From Kaiparowitsia implicata GSE-PSE-MK54-09C (GTDB lineage: Bacteria; Cyanobacteriota; Cyanobacteriia; Elainellales; Elainellaceae): DNA of 64,000 nt. The stretch's first letter is position 1, and each line of letters starts with the position of its first letter. The stretch covers positions 25,077 to 89,076 of the forward strand of contig JAHHHI010000078.1 in NCBI GenBank assembly GCA_019359435.1. Reading direction: 5' to 3'. The position numbers were made by a program, and so were the translations under genes. Positions 1 through 9,566 of this stretch are shown here, one piece after another. The notes beneath the pieces were generated by a model that was not told the origin of the DNA, did not search any database, and was given only the letters and a program-made list of their open reading frames with translations.

Positions 1-95
1 GTCTAGAAAGATTTGTTCTAAAGGGGAATCTCATAATACTTTTGGGATTTCTAAAAGAGTGTTTACCTGAGTCTTTAGCCATCGTTCTAAATCCC

Positions 96-3000
96 ATGCA
101 GCCACCTCTGGCCCTTGAGCAAACCCTGCGAGAACGCAATGCTTTGTTGCAATCCATTCTAGAAAGCTCGCCCGATCTGATTTTTGTGAAAGATCGGGTA
201 GGGCGCTATGTCATGGTGAATGCCAATCTGGCGGCCTATTTGGGCTATTCCGTTGATGAGTTGGTGGGTAAAACAGATAGTGATCTGTTCCCAGACCAAG
301 CGGCCACGCTTCGTCAGCAAGACCAGCAAATTTTGAAAACGGGGATCGCAGCCACCTCTGAAGACTGCTTCATCAATGCTGCTGGCGTGGAGACGATGTT
401 TCTCACCACCAAGTCGCCATGGCGTGATGCGGATGGCAACCTGCTGGGAGTTGTGGGAGTGACCCGCGATGTGAGCGATCGCAAGCGGGCAGAAGCAGCT
501 CTCCAAGAAAGTGAGCAGCGCTTTCGGCTTGTGGCTGAGCAAACAGAGCAAATGCTCTATGACCATGATGTGAGAACTGGAGAGGTTCAGTGGGTTGGGG
601 CGATTGAGTCTATTACCGGAGAAACCCCGGCTGAGTTTCAACAGGTGAATAATGCAGCGTGGGAGGCCCGGATTCATCCGAGCGATCGCCCTACCGTCGT
701 TGCAGCGCTAGATCACGCAATGCGCACCCACAGCCGCTACTGGGCAGAGTATCGCTTTCAACGAGCCGATGGCAGCTACATCCCCGTAGAAGAGCGGGGA
801 GTGTTTATGTATGACGCGAGCGACACCGCCTACCGCATGGTCGGAACCCTGAGTGACATCAGCGAGCGCAAGACTGCCGAAATCAACTTGCACCAGCAAG
901 AAGCACTCTACCGCAATATTTTTGAGAGCGTTAGCGATGGTCTGCTCATTACCCGTCTAGACACGCATGAAGCGGTGGTGTTTAACTCGGCCTTTGCGTC
1001 CATGCATGGGTACAGCGTAGACGAGATGCGCCAAATCAAGCCGCAAGAGTTTATCCATGCCGACTATCTGCCGCTGTTTGAGCAGTTTTTAGCCGCGATT
1101 GATCGGGATGAGCCGTTTCATGGGCATGCGGTTGATGTGCATCGAGATGGCTCTCTCATTGATGTAGAAGTATCGGGAACGCGATGCACCTTCAATGGGC
1201 AGGCCCATGCGTTAGCGGTGGTGAGAGATGTGAGCGATCGCATCCGGTTTGAACGCGAGCGGGCACAGGCAGAACTGGCGCTGCGCAAGAGCGAAGAGCG
1301 CTTTCAGGCGTTTATGGACAACAGCCCCACTGCGGTGTGGATTACAGACTATGAGGGCACGTTGGTCTACATCAACAAGACCTACCTACAGATGTTTCAA
1401 ATCGAAGATGACAGCATCGTCGGTAAGTCGCTGTTTGAGCTGTATCCTCGGGCGATCGCTCGAGAATTTCACGACGCCAATCTAACCGTGATTGCCGCCA
1501 ATGAAACCCTTTCTGCAGTAGAGCCATTGCCGCTGCCCGATGGCTCCGTCGGCGACACCCTGGTTTACAAATTCCCTTTAACCGATATTTCAGGGCGGCA
1601 GGCGGTCGGCGGCATCGCCATCGACATCACCGACCGCAAGCGAGCCGAAGAAGCGCTGCAGCGACAAGAGGCGTTCCTCCGCAGCATTTATGTCGGAACC
1701 CGCGAGCAAATTTTTGTTATTGACGTGGATGAGGCGGGTGAATTTCGCTATAGCGGGTTTAACCCCTATGCAGAAGAAACCTGCGGTCTGTCTAGCCAAT
1801 CGGTCGAAGGCATGACCCCAGAGGAAAGCTTTGGAGAAGAGGTGGGGGGCAAGCTCCGCCGAAACTATCAGCGCTGCATAGATGTGGGCATTAGCATTAC
1901 CTACGAAGAAGCCACAGAATTTCAAGACAGACCCATTTGGTGGGTCACGACGCTGAATCCCCTCAGGGGCAGCGACGGAACAATCTATCGGATTGTAGGT
2001 ACTGCGATCGACATTACCGATCGCAAGCTAGTCCAAGAAGCCCTGCAACAGCAAGAAGCCTTCCTCCGCAGCATCTACAACGGCACCGAAGAGCAAATCT
2101 TTGTGATCGATGTCGATAAAACTGGAGAATTTCGCATTGGCAGCATCAATGCCTATGCCGAGAGAAGCTACGGCCTGCTGAGCCGCGACCTAGAAGGCAA
2201 AACCCCAGAAGAGAGCTTTGGGGATCACATTGGCCGCCAGCTGCGGCATCGCTATACCGAATGTATTGCAGCCGGAACCAGCATCACCTACGAAGAAGTC
2301 ACGCAATTTCAGGACGAAACCATTTGGTGGGTTACGACGCTCAATCCCTTACGGGATGACACTGGGCGGATCTACCGTCTGGTGGGAACCGCAACCAACA
2401 TTACCGATCGCAAACAAGCTGAACAGGCTGTGCAACTTTCAGAGGCACAATTGCGAGAAAAAGCAAACGAGTTAGAGCAAATTCTGACAAATTTGCAGCG
2501 CACCCAAGCACAACTCGTGCAAACTGAAAAAATGTCGAGCTTGGGGCAGTTGGTTGCAGGGGTTGCGCATGAAATCAATAACCCTGTGAACTTCATTTTT
2601 GGCAACATCCGCCATGCCAATGATTACATTCACGACATGATGCAATTGCTGGATCTGTATCAGCACCACTATCCCCTTCCTCATCCTGAGATTACAGCCG
2701 AAGCGGAAGCGATGGATCTCGGCTTTATCTTAGAAGACTTGCCCAAGCTTCTAACGTCGATGAAGGTGGGCGCAGAGCGGATTCAGCAAATTGTGCTGTC
2801 GCTGCGCAACTTCTCCCGGATGGATGAGGCAGAGGTTAAAGCGGTTGATATTCACGAGGGCATTGACAGCACGCTGATGATTTTGCACAATCGCCTTAAG
2901 GAAACGGGCGATCGCGCCACTATCCACATTCTTAAGCACTATGGTGACTTGCCCCTGGTAGAGTGCTACGCAGGCCAACTCAATCAGGTGTTTATGAACC

Positions 3001-3356
3001 TGCTCGCCAATGCGATTGATGCCCTAGAAGAACGAGATGCTGGGCGATCGCGCAGTGACATTCAACAAACTCCTAGCCAAATCACCATCACCACTAAGCC
3101 GTTGCAACAGCACGTCGAAATTGCGATCGCAGATAATGGCCCTGGCATGAGCGAAATCACCCAGCGTCGACTATTTGAGCCATTTTATACCACCAAACCT
3201 GTTGGCAAAGGCACAGGACTAGGGCTCTCTATTAGTTATCAAGTCGTGGTAGAAAAGCACGGCGGCACTCTGCGATGCGAGTCTCATTTGGGGCAAGGCA
3301 CCACCTTTTTCATCACTATCCCCTGCCATCAATTTTCCGACATCGCCCCAACGTGA
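96..3356 (+). CDS. Six-PAS soluble sensor histidine kinase
   Basis: Probable cytoplasmic two-component sensor that autophosphorylates and passes phosphate to an unlinked response regulator. With the ATG at 96 it has 1086 residues. Six PAS/PAC units lie at about 18-128, 142-258, 270-380, 402-512, 525-642 and 656-770; most end in an I/V-S/T-D/E-R-K type linker. A coiled coil then leads to the HisKA H-box (GVAHEINNPVNF, His about 825) and a HATPase_c domain with N-box (NLLANAIDALE), G1 (DNGPGM) and G2 (GKGTGLGLS). There is no membrane segment and no receiver domain. The frame stays open to a TTG at 42, preceded by AAGGGG at 21-26, so the start is uncertain. PAS5 and PAS6 are close copies of each other. 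The ligand is unknown; no haem or flavin signature is evident by eye. Confidence 0.93.
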   Translation: MQPPLALEQTLRERNALLQSILESSPDLIFVKDRVGRYVMVNANLAAYLGYSVDELVGKTDSDLFPDQAATLRQQDQQILKTGIAATSEDCFINAAGVETMFLTTKSPWRDADGNLLGVVGVTRDVSDRKRAEAALQESEQRFRLVAEQTEQMLYDHDVRTGEVQWVGAIESITGETPAEFQQVNNAAWEARIHPSDRPTVVAALDHAMRTHSRYWAEYRFQRADGSYIPVEERGVFMYDASDTAYRMVGTLSDISERKTAEINLHQQEALYRNIFESVSDGLLITRLDTHEAVVFNSAFASMHGYSVDEMRQIKPQEFIHADYLPLFEQFLAAIDRDEPFHGHAVDVHRDGSLIDVEVSGTRCTFNGQAHALAVVRDVSDRIRFERERAQAELALRKSEERFQAFMDNSPTAVWITDYEGTLVYINKTYLQMFQIEDDSIVGKSLFELYPRAIAREFHDANLTVIAANETLSAVEPLPLPDGSVGDTLVYKFPLTDISGRQAVGGIAIDITDRKRAEEALQRQEAFLRSIYVGTREQIFVIDVDEAGEFRYSGFNPYAEETCGLSSQSVEGMTPEESFGEEVGGKLRRNYQRCIDVGISITYEEATEFQDRPIWWVTTLNPLRGSDGTIYRIVGTAIDITDRKLVQEALQQQEAFLRSIYNGTEEQIFVIDVDKTGEFRIGSINAYAERSYGLLSRDLEGKTPEESFGDHIGRQLRHRYTECIAAGTSITYEEVTQFQDETIWWVTTLNPLRDDTGRIYRLVGTATNITDRKQAEQAVQLSEAQLREKANELEQILTNLQRTQAQLVQTEKMSSLGQLVAGVAHEINNPVNFIFGNIRHANDYIHDMMQLLDLYQHHYPLPHPEITAEAEAMDLGFILEDLPKLLTSMKVGAERIQQIVLSLRNFSRMDEAEVKAVDIHEGIDSTLMILHNRLKETGDRATIHILKHYGDLPLVECYAGQLNQVFMNLLANAIDALEERDAGRSRSDIQQTPSQITITTKPLQQHVEIAIADNGPGMSEITQRRLFEPFYTTKPVGKGTGLGLSISYQVVVEKHGGTLRCESHLGQGTTFFITIPCHQFSDIAPT

Positions 3357-3463
3357 TTAGGGACGACTAACCTAACGTTTGAAGCATCACTCTACCAAGC
3401 CCTTTGTTTTGGATGAACGTTCATAGAAACAATAGTTGCATGGAACCAATGGAACCATTGGAT

Positions 3464-4408
3464 TCACGAATTTTGAGGTTCTAGCAACGTCTGGCATCTA
3501 GCCAAGTCCGAGTTTGTCGAAAAGCCCCTAGCAATGTATTTATTAAGCAATCGCCGTGCTTTAGGCTTCCGATCTAAGTGAATGAAGTACATCACATGAG
3601 CTGCTGCGATATTAGATGACTTATGCTTCACCAAAGACAATGAATATTGAAAGGCCTGACTTACCTCATCATCAGAAAAGGTCTTTAAATCTGAAAGCCA
3701 GCTTAGATCACAGTCAATAGGTCTAATAAGACGAAAAGCAGTGCTTGGTGAACCAGGCAAATCTACTTCAAGTGAAAAATAGTCACGCAGCCTGTACTGA
3801 ATAAGATGGATCCACGATGTATGTCGATGCTTGAAATCTTGATGAAGCAACACTGACGTTCCAGGAATTAAACAAGGATAAAAAGTCTTAACAACATATT
3901 CAGCCAGTGACCACGATTTCATTAAATCTACAAGCAAAAACTCAATGGGTTGGCCGTCCCAGCCAATTTTTGTGATATCTCCAGGATAAATTTTTACGAT
4001 GTCAGAATAGTCGCGAGTGCGCTCAACATACTCATCTAAAAAGCTCTCTCCAACACTGTATTGCCTTAAGCACTTATGCATGGATGAGTTCATCCAGCCT
4101 TGCCATTTAAATTGATCATAGGCATGAACAAATTTGCCCTCGGCACACTTATTGCTACGCATCCCTTGAGCTAGCGGAATTGTAGTCGACCCTAGCCAAC
4201 ATCCCAGATCAACAATCTCGCCAGCACCCGAGTAAGTTTTCTGAGCGTAGTTCCTGAAATAAGTTTGCTCTTCGAGCGAGGTCATCCCAGTCACCAAAGC
4301 AAGCGCTTCAGCGTTAACAGAGATTTCAAGGGTTTGATCCTGAGGGGCAAAGCGATTCAACAACGGGATTTTTCGAATAACGTCTTTAGCTTGTTTGATC
4401 TTGTTCAT
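3464..4408 (-). CDS. Class I SAM-dependent methyltransferase-like protein (TylF/macrocin-type)
   Basis: A 314-residue protein with a Rossmann methyltransferase motif I at residues 64-80 (EIVDLGCWLGSTTIPLA) and a later acidic strand (EFLLVDLMKSW). A loop with HQDFKH follows, reminiscent of TylF/CmcI-type O-methyltransferases. No signal peptide or transmembrane segment is visible. The substrate cannot be named; proteins of this kind are often found with surface polysaccharide or natural-product genes, but no such cluster is present here. It converges with the upstream sensor kinase gene (107-bp gap) and appears monocistronic. Its spacer is more AT-rich than most of the window. The methyltransferase fold is fairly clear; the subfamily is a weaker inference. 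Confidence 0.75.
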   Translation of the reverse strand: MNKIKQAKDVIRKIPLLNRFAPQDQTLEISVNAEALALVTGMTSLEEQTYFRNYAQKTYSGAGEIVDLGCWLGSTTIPLAQGMRSNKCAEGKFVHAYDQFKWQGWMNSSMHKCLRQYSVGESFLDEYVERTRDYSDIVKIYPGDITKIGWDGQPIEFLLVDLMKSWSLAEYVVKTFYPCLIPGTSVLLHQDFKHRHTSWIHLIQYRLRDYFSLEVDLPGSPSTAFRLIRPIDCDLSWLSDLKTFSDDEVSQAFQYSLSLVKHKSSNIAAAHVMYFIHLDRKPKARRLLNKYIARGFSTNSDLARCQTLLEPQNS

Positions 4409-5262
4409 AGAAATTGAGAGTATACACCACTAATTTGACTTTTTCTTGGCATTAGATTGCAATTAACTGCGCTTAGCTTGCAAAGTTCGATATTAAAGGG
4501 TTTATCTAGAACGTTGAGTGCATTTCACTTTTTCAAGCTTGACTCTTACCTCCTAAACCTTTCTCGAAAATATAGAGAAAGAGAGTCAAATCAGAATTTT
4601 CCTTTCTTTTGGGAAAGGGACTCAGGATAGGGGCTGCATACTTGGAATGTATCTCTAGACGTTATTTAGAGATTGGGTTTTTGGATGCCATTTAAATAAT
4701 AAACCTCACCGATCTCTAACGTTAGTATCCCTAATCAATGTTGGTCGCAGGCTATTTGAGTGATAGACAACTGAGGGCTGACCTACTTCTCTTACTAGTT
4801 GAACTGCGTAGCTAAAAAAGACGCCTTAGCAGACCTAATAAAGTCTCAAGTAGTATAACAGCCATACTTGTGATGTTGGGCTGTACTGACAAAAAACCTA
4901 CAGCGGTGCGATTCTATCATCCCGCTTCTTGAAGGGGGTTTTATTGGAGCAAAGAGGGCGATCGCCCCAGCACCACAAGAGACCTCCGCATCCTCCAACC
5001 TCTCAAATCCCCACCAGCAAAAAAAACCGCGACCGAATCAAAGGCCTGTCGTGTTGCCATAGCTCAAAATAGCGGCTCCAGACCTAGATTGAATCACGAG
5101 TCGGGATAAACCTAAAAGCCCTTGATGCGCCGTGCATAGTGCACGGCGCATCAAGGGCTTTTAGGCTCCGCGCGTCGCAGCGTAACCCAAAACTTGCTCA
5201 TCGTGAGCCGAGATCAACCATCATTAGCTATGAACACAGGAGAACCCAACCCAGAATTACAG
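4409..5262. other. Spacer of about 850 bp with no supported gene
   Basis: Separates the starts of the methyltransferase gene (left) from the 3' end of the RTX gene (right). The left part is AT-rich and presumably holds the methyltransferase promoter. The right part holds a 55-bp hairpin listed separately. No reading frame longer than about 60 codons with credible start and composition was found. Confidence 0.6.
5111..5165. repeat. Perfect 26-bp inverted repeat, 3-nt loop
   Basis: Two 26-base arms (5111-5136 and 5140-5165) are exactly complementary around the loop TAG. The arms begin CCTAAAAGCCCTTGATGCGC. It lies about 100 bp past the stop codon of the minus-strand RTX gene. It could act as a transcription terminator or mRNA end stabiliser, but neither side has a long T-run, so a palindromic repeat element is the alternative. 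Confidence 0.8.
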
Positions 5263-8200
5263 CTAAGAACCCAACCCAGAATTACCTCCGCCGTTAGTAA
5301 AAGGCCCTTGGATATTGTTGGGCGAATTGGGTGGATCGCCAAAGATGGAATTGCTGACCGTTAAGGTTCCACCACTATTAAAAATCGCGCCGCCTGAGCT
5401 TATATTTTGATTAGATTGATTCCCGATAAACCTAGCCAGATCAACGGTAATATTGCCTCCGGTAGCAGCAATACCACCCCCGCTATTGACAGCAGTATTG
5501 CTGTCGAATTGAATTAGCCCATCGCTTCCGTCAATATTGAGCGTGGCCCCTGGCCCATTGAGAATACCGCCCCCCTGATTATTCGCACTGTTATTGCGAA
5601 TCAAGGTGCCACTCGTCAGGGTTAAGGTGCCAGAGTTGTTAATCGCTCCACCAGATGCAGCAGCATTATTTACTAACCTAACCCCATCCAGTGTCAAATT
5701 ACCTTCATTAAGGATGCCGCCCCCGGTAGGGTTTGCCTGACCTACAACGTTACCATCGCGAATGGTCATGCCCTCAAGTGTCGTGGTGCTGTTGCTATTA
5801 ATTCTAAAAATTCTGTTGGTGCCAGTCCCACTGCGTCGCAGCGTCAGGCTAGATGCACCCGGCCCATCAATCACCATGCTGCGAGTAATCACTAACGGCG
5901 ATTGCAAATCGATAATGCCGGACTGAGCAGCGCCAGTAAAGGTGATCGTTGGGTTGGCAATCGACCCAGCATTGTTCGCGTCGGCGATCGCCTGCCTTAG
6001 CGATCCAGGCCCACTGTCATTCAGGTTCGATACAGTGCCATTGACATCCAAAATCGTGCCGATGCGAGTGCCGTTAGCACCCACCACATAGCCAGTTCCA
6101 GCACCCACCGTAACCGAAACCGTCTCGTTTCCTTCAATCAAGTTATCGGCCAGCGGTGTGACCAGCAGCGTCGCGCTGGTTTGACCCGCAGCAAAGGTTA
6201 GCGTGCGATTGGGTAGATCGAGCTGACCACTGCCTGCGGTCAGCATGTAATCATTCCCCAGAGTTGCGACCCCGCCCAGTGTGAAATCAACCGTCAACGG
6301 ATTAGCGGTGAAACCCGTTCGGGTAAAGGTAAAGGTCATCACGCCACTGCCACCTTCGAGCACATTGGCATTCGTGAGCGGAGACAGATTGACTGTCGCA
6401 TCGTCATCAATAATCGTTGCGGTAATCAGGCTAGTGGTTACAAGATTGTAGCCATCCCCCGCGGTCAGCCGGAAATTGACCGTGCGATTGGACTGCGGCT
6501 GGTTGTTGGCGATGGGCGTCACAGTAATGGTTTTAGAGGTCTCCCCTTCACCAAACGACAGCACACCGCTGCCGTTGTTTAGCGTCAAATCGCCCGCCTG
6601 AGCGATACCCAAGGTGTAGTCTGTGTCCAATACTGCAGACCCTGCAATCTGGAAACTGACCTCTAACTCACGCCCCAAAAAGCCTTGACGAGTGAACGTG
6701 AAGGTCATGGCCTGACCGCTATCTTCCAGCACGTTGCTGGGCGCCACCGCTAACGTAATGTTGGCATCATCGTTGAGGATGGTGCCGGTGGCAGAGGTTT
6801 GACCCGTCGGCGCATAACCTGTTCCCGGCGACAGCGACAGCATGACCGTTTCATCGGGTTCGACCACATTATCCATCACGGGGGTAACGGTAATCGTGCG
6901 GGAGGTTTCTCCGGCTGCAAAGGTCAGCGTGCCCGCATTCGCCCCAACGTTAAACTGCGAGGCATTAGAGGTGACGGTGTAATCGCTAGTGAGCTGAGCC
7001 GTGCCTCCCACTGAGAAGTTCACCGTAATGGCACGATCCAGAAACCCACCCCGCGTTAGGGTATACACCATTGCAGTGCCGCTGTCTTCAAACACCTGAT
7101 TCGGCGCAACAGCAATGGATAGGGTGCTGTCATCATCCACAATGGTGCCGAGCGCTGTGGCATTGTTGCCTACGGCATAGCTAGTGCCTCCCGCTAAGGT
7201 CAGTCGAACATTGCGATTGGGGTTCACACCATTGTTGGCAACCGGGCGCAACCGTATAGTTCTGCTGGTTTCGCCAGCTGCAAAGCTAACCGTTCCTCCG
7301 GTTTGACTAAAAGTGAGACCCGAGCCAGCATTGACCACCGTGTAGTCGTTGTTTTGCCCCAGTTGAGCGTTGCCACCCACCGTAAAATTCACGGTAATGG
7401 CCCGATTGGCGAACCCTTGCCGAGCAATGGTAAACACAAGCTCGTTGCCGCTGTCTTCTAGCACGCTGAGCGGGGCCACAGACAGATTCACCAGGGATTC
7501 ATCGTCAATAATGGTGCCGGTGGCGCTGCCCTGCCCTCCCGCAAAGTAGCCACTGCCCGGAGCCACCGCCAACATTACCGTCTCATTCGGCTCTAGCACA
7601 TTGTCTGCAATGGGGCGAATGCGAACCTGAGTCTGAGCCTGTCCATTCGCAAAGGTAATGGTGCCGCTATTGCCGGAAAGGGTACTTGCGCCCGTCACGC
7701 TGTAGTCCACCCCTCGAGAGGCGGTGCCGCCAAAGGTGAAGTTTACCGTTAGATCTCTGTTCAAAAACTGACTACGCGAGAAGGTGTAGACCATTTCGTT
7801 GCCGCTGTCTTCCACCACGCTGGCAGGCGACACGCTGACGTTGACCGGAACATCCGGCGGCGGAATGTTGACAGTGAAACTGCCTAATGATGCAGGTCGA
7901 TTGAAGTTGGCGCTGGTGTTGAAAACCTGAGCTCCCCGCAGCCGCACATTATATGTGCCGTTGTCATTCGCATCCCACGAACCCCCAGGGCCAGAAAAGA
8001 AGTAGGTGACTGTTTGAACGGCATCGCTGCCTGTTGTACTGAACAGTTTGGCATTTTCTTGATAGCCATCTGGGCCAGTCACCACAATATTGGTGTTGCG
8101 AAAACTGCGCGTGTCTAGACCCGCGGTATCGACATACTGAATGGTAAAGAACTGGCTGTTAGTTGCGGCGTTGAGGTTAGAAATCTGAAAATTGCTGGCG

Positions 8201-8841
8201 GCTGGACGCGTATTGGCGAGCTCGGGCAAAGTCACCGGCACAAATCGTGCGGGTCGATTGAGCTGCGGAGCCCGCACATTGTTAACGACTGCCAGGACTT
8301 GGTTATTTTGACTATTGCGAATGATGGTTGAACCTGCCAACTGCCCCATGCCGTTGGTGAAGCTAAGGCTGTTGAAGGTGAGGCCTTCCGCTAAACCAAT
8401 GCGGTCAGTACCCAGCTGAAAATCGCGAATAACGGTGGCGTTGCTTGGGTTCACAACCCCAAGACCCGGTGCTAGCACAAAGGTATCTTCCCCCGCACCG
8501 CCAACCAGAATATTGCGCCCAACGCCCCCAAACAAAAAGTCGGCCCCGCCGCCCCCGCGCAGCGTGTCGTTGCCTGCCCCCCCAAACAGTTGGTCATTGC
8601 CTGCGCCACCCACGAGCAAGTCATCTCCGGTTTGCCCCCAGAGGATGTCTGGCCCCCCGCCGCCGCGTAGGGTGTCATTTCCGTCGCCCCCCAGGATGAA
8701 ATCTCGTCCTACCCCACCGAATACGCTGTCGTTGCCAGCTCCAGCCCGAATGACATCATTGCCCCCCTCTCCTAGGATGAGGTCGTCATCAAGCGTGCCA
8801 ATAATGAAGTCGCCAAATTCTGTTCCAATGATGGTAGCCAT
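5263..8841 (-). CDS. RTX / Calx-beta / beta-helix extracellular protein
   Basis: A 1192-residue, Gly/Asn/Thr-rich, presumably secreted or surface protein. Residues 1-130 hold Ca-binding RTX nonapeptides (GGxGxDxL type, such as GGAGNDQLFGG). A linker to about 330 follows, then five Calx-beta repeats, each opening with a VxxDSG-like strand (VLEDSGNELVFTIARQGF is one) and ending in an IxDD motif. The last ~220 residues begin NDSGPGSLRQAIADAN and form a right-handed beta-helix-like region with many GGGI/GGAI turns, as in polymorphic outer-membrane or pectate-lyase-like proteins. There is no Sec signal peptide. RTX proteins usually leave by type I secretion, but no T1SS genes are nearby. AGGA lies upstream of the ATG. 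The RTX block sits at the N terminus, the reverse of the usual order. Function: adhesion or S-layer-like role is inferred. Confidence 0.92.
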   Translation of the reverse strand: MATIIGTEFGDFIIGTLDDDLILGEGGNDVIRAGAGNDSVFGGVGRDFILGGDGNDTLRGGGGPDILWGQTGDDLLVGGAGNDQLFGGAGNDTLRGGGGADFLFGGVGRNILVGGAGEDTFVLAPGLGVVNPSNATVIRDFQLGTDRIGLAEGLTFNSLSFTNGMGQLAGSTIIRNSQNNQVLAVVNNVRAPQLNRPARFVPVTLPELANTRPAASNFQISNLNAATNSQFFTIQYVDTAGLDTRSFRNTNIVVTGPDGYQENAKLFSTTGSDAVQTVTYFFSGPGGSWDANDNGTYNVRLRGAQVFNTSANFNRPASLGSFTVNIPPPDVPVNVSVSPASVVEDSGNEMVYTFSRSQFLNRDLTVNFTFGGTASRGVDYSVTGASTLSGNSGTITFANGQAQTQVRIRPIADNVLEPNETVMLAVAPGSGYFAGGQGSATGTIIDDESLVNLSVAPLSVLEDSGNELVFTIARQGFANRAITVNFTVGGNAQLGQNNDYTVVNAGSGLTFSQTGGTVSFAAGETSRTIRLRPVANNGVNPNRNVRLTLAGGTSYAVGNNATALGTIVDDDSTLSIAVAPNQVFEDSGTAMVYTLTRGGFLDRAITVNFSVGGTAQLTSDYTVTSNASQFNVGANAGTLTFAAGETSRTITVTPVMDNVVEPDETVMLSLSPGTGYAPTGQTSATGTILNDDANITLAVAPSNVLEDSGQAMTFTFTRQGFLGRELEVSFQIAGSAVLDTDYTLGIAQAGDLTLNNGSGVLSFGEGETSKTITVTPIANNQPQSNRTVNFRLTAGDGYNLVTTSLITATIIDDDATVNLSPLTNANVLEGGSGVMTFTFTRTGFTANPLTVDFTLGGVATLGNDYMLTAGSGQLDLPNRTLTFAAGQTSATLLVTPLADNLIEGNETVSVTVGAGTGYVVGANGTRIGTILDVNGTVSNLNDSGPGSLRQAIADANNAGSIANPTITFTGAAQSGIIDLQSPLVITRSMVIDGPGASSLTLRRSGTGTNRIFRINSNSTTTLEGMTIRDGNVVGQANPTGGGILNEGNLTLDGVRLVNNAAASGGAINNSGTLTLTSGTLIRNNSANNQGGGILNGPGATLNIDGSDGLIQFDSNTAVNSGGGIAATGGNITVDLARFIGNQSNQNISSGGAIFNSGGTLTVSNSIFGDPPNSPNNIQGPFTNGGGNSGLGS

Positions 8842-9566
8842 TAAACTCTGTTCCTAGGGATATTCAGGGAGTAGCGCGAATGATGCAACTGGAGCAATCT
8901 GGATCAATTTTTCTAGGGGAAAATACAGATGCCTCTAAGATCAAGGATTCTAATTGATAGCGCGAGATTGCGTGCATTTTTTTTTAATGAAGTAGGGAGT
9001 AGCAGAGATGGAGCAAGCTCTACGTATATAGAGTAACTTTGGACACATTGGACGCCATTTTTACCTGTTGAATTTTGTGCAGATGCAATCAAGACCAAGG
9101 GGTATAGAACCTGACCAAGTGGGGCGATCGCCCTACCAAAAGTACTGAAAATGTTGCCATCGACACCTTTTCAGTTCCTGCCCATTGCGTGCCTATTGCC
9201 CCAAAAGCAGATGGAAAAAATCAACGTGTGGCCAAGTCACATGCGGAAGGTTCAAGACAAGATTTTGTAGTATTTTTTACCGATTACTCTCCCGTAGAGG
9301 GCGACGTAAATTTTTATTGCGGCATCCGGCTAGTCTACTCGGTACGCTGGTCTGCACACTGGCAGAGGCAAAATACACACGGAACTTGAGCAGGGAGCGA
9401 TCGCCCTCTGACCCAGCACAGTGTATATCTTTGACCCACAGCGCTACTCGAAAGCAGCCTTGAAGTGTAAAGAATGAGTTGCAGCACAAACCTGTCGAGG
9501 GGGCGATCGCCCCCTCGACAGGTTCCACTGGTTTGGATTAGCTCAGTACCGCACCTGCGGAGGACA
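8842..9566. other. Spacer of about 725 bp upstream of the RTX gene
   Basis: Holds the promoter region of the RTX gene, with AT-rich sequence near 8960-9000, and the terminator region of the TPR gene. Open frames at 9185-9463 and 9277-9528 overlap each other on opposite strands and look non-coding. HIP1 sites occur at 9123 and in the palindrome at 9491. Confidence 0.6.
9491..9522. terminator. 32-bp perfect palindrome centred on HIP1
   Basis: The 32 bases read identically on both strands, with GGCGATCGCC at the centre flanked by CCTGTCGAGGG and its complement. It lies 45 bp downstream of the minus-strand TPR gene. It would form a GC-rich 3' hairpin, although the exact palindrome forces a few central bases into the loop. 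No T-run follows, so the terminator role is tentative. Confidence 0.5.

Noticed and set aside
8435..8857. Open plus-strand frames (140 and 84 codons) opposite the RTX repeat region
   Set aside because: They are antisense to the RTX repeats and have extreme Pro/Ser composition. The repetitive sequence keeps the reverse frames open.
9185..9463. Plus-strand frame of 92 codons in the spacer before the TPR gene
   Set aside because: Overlaps other frames on both strands, no ribosome-binding site, and Arg/Ser-rich composition typical of non-coding sequence.
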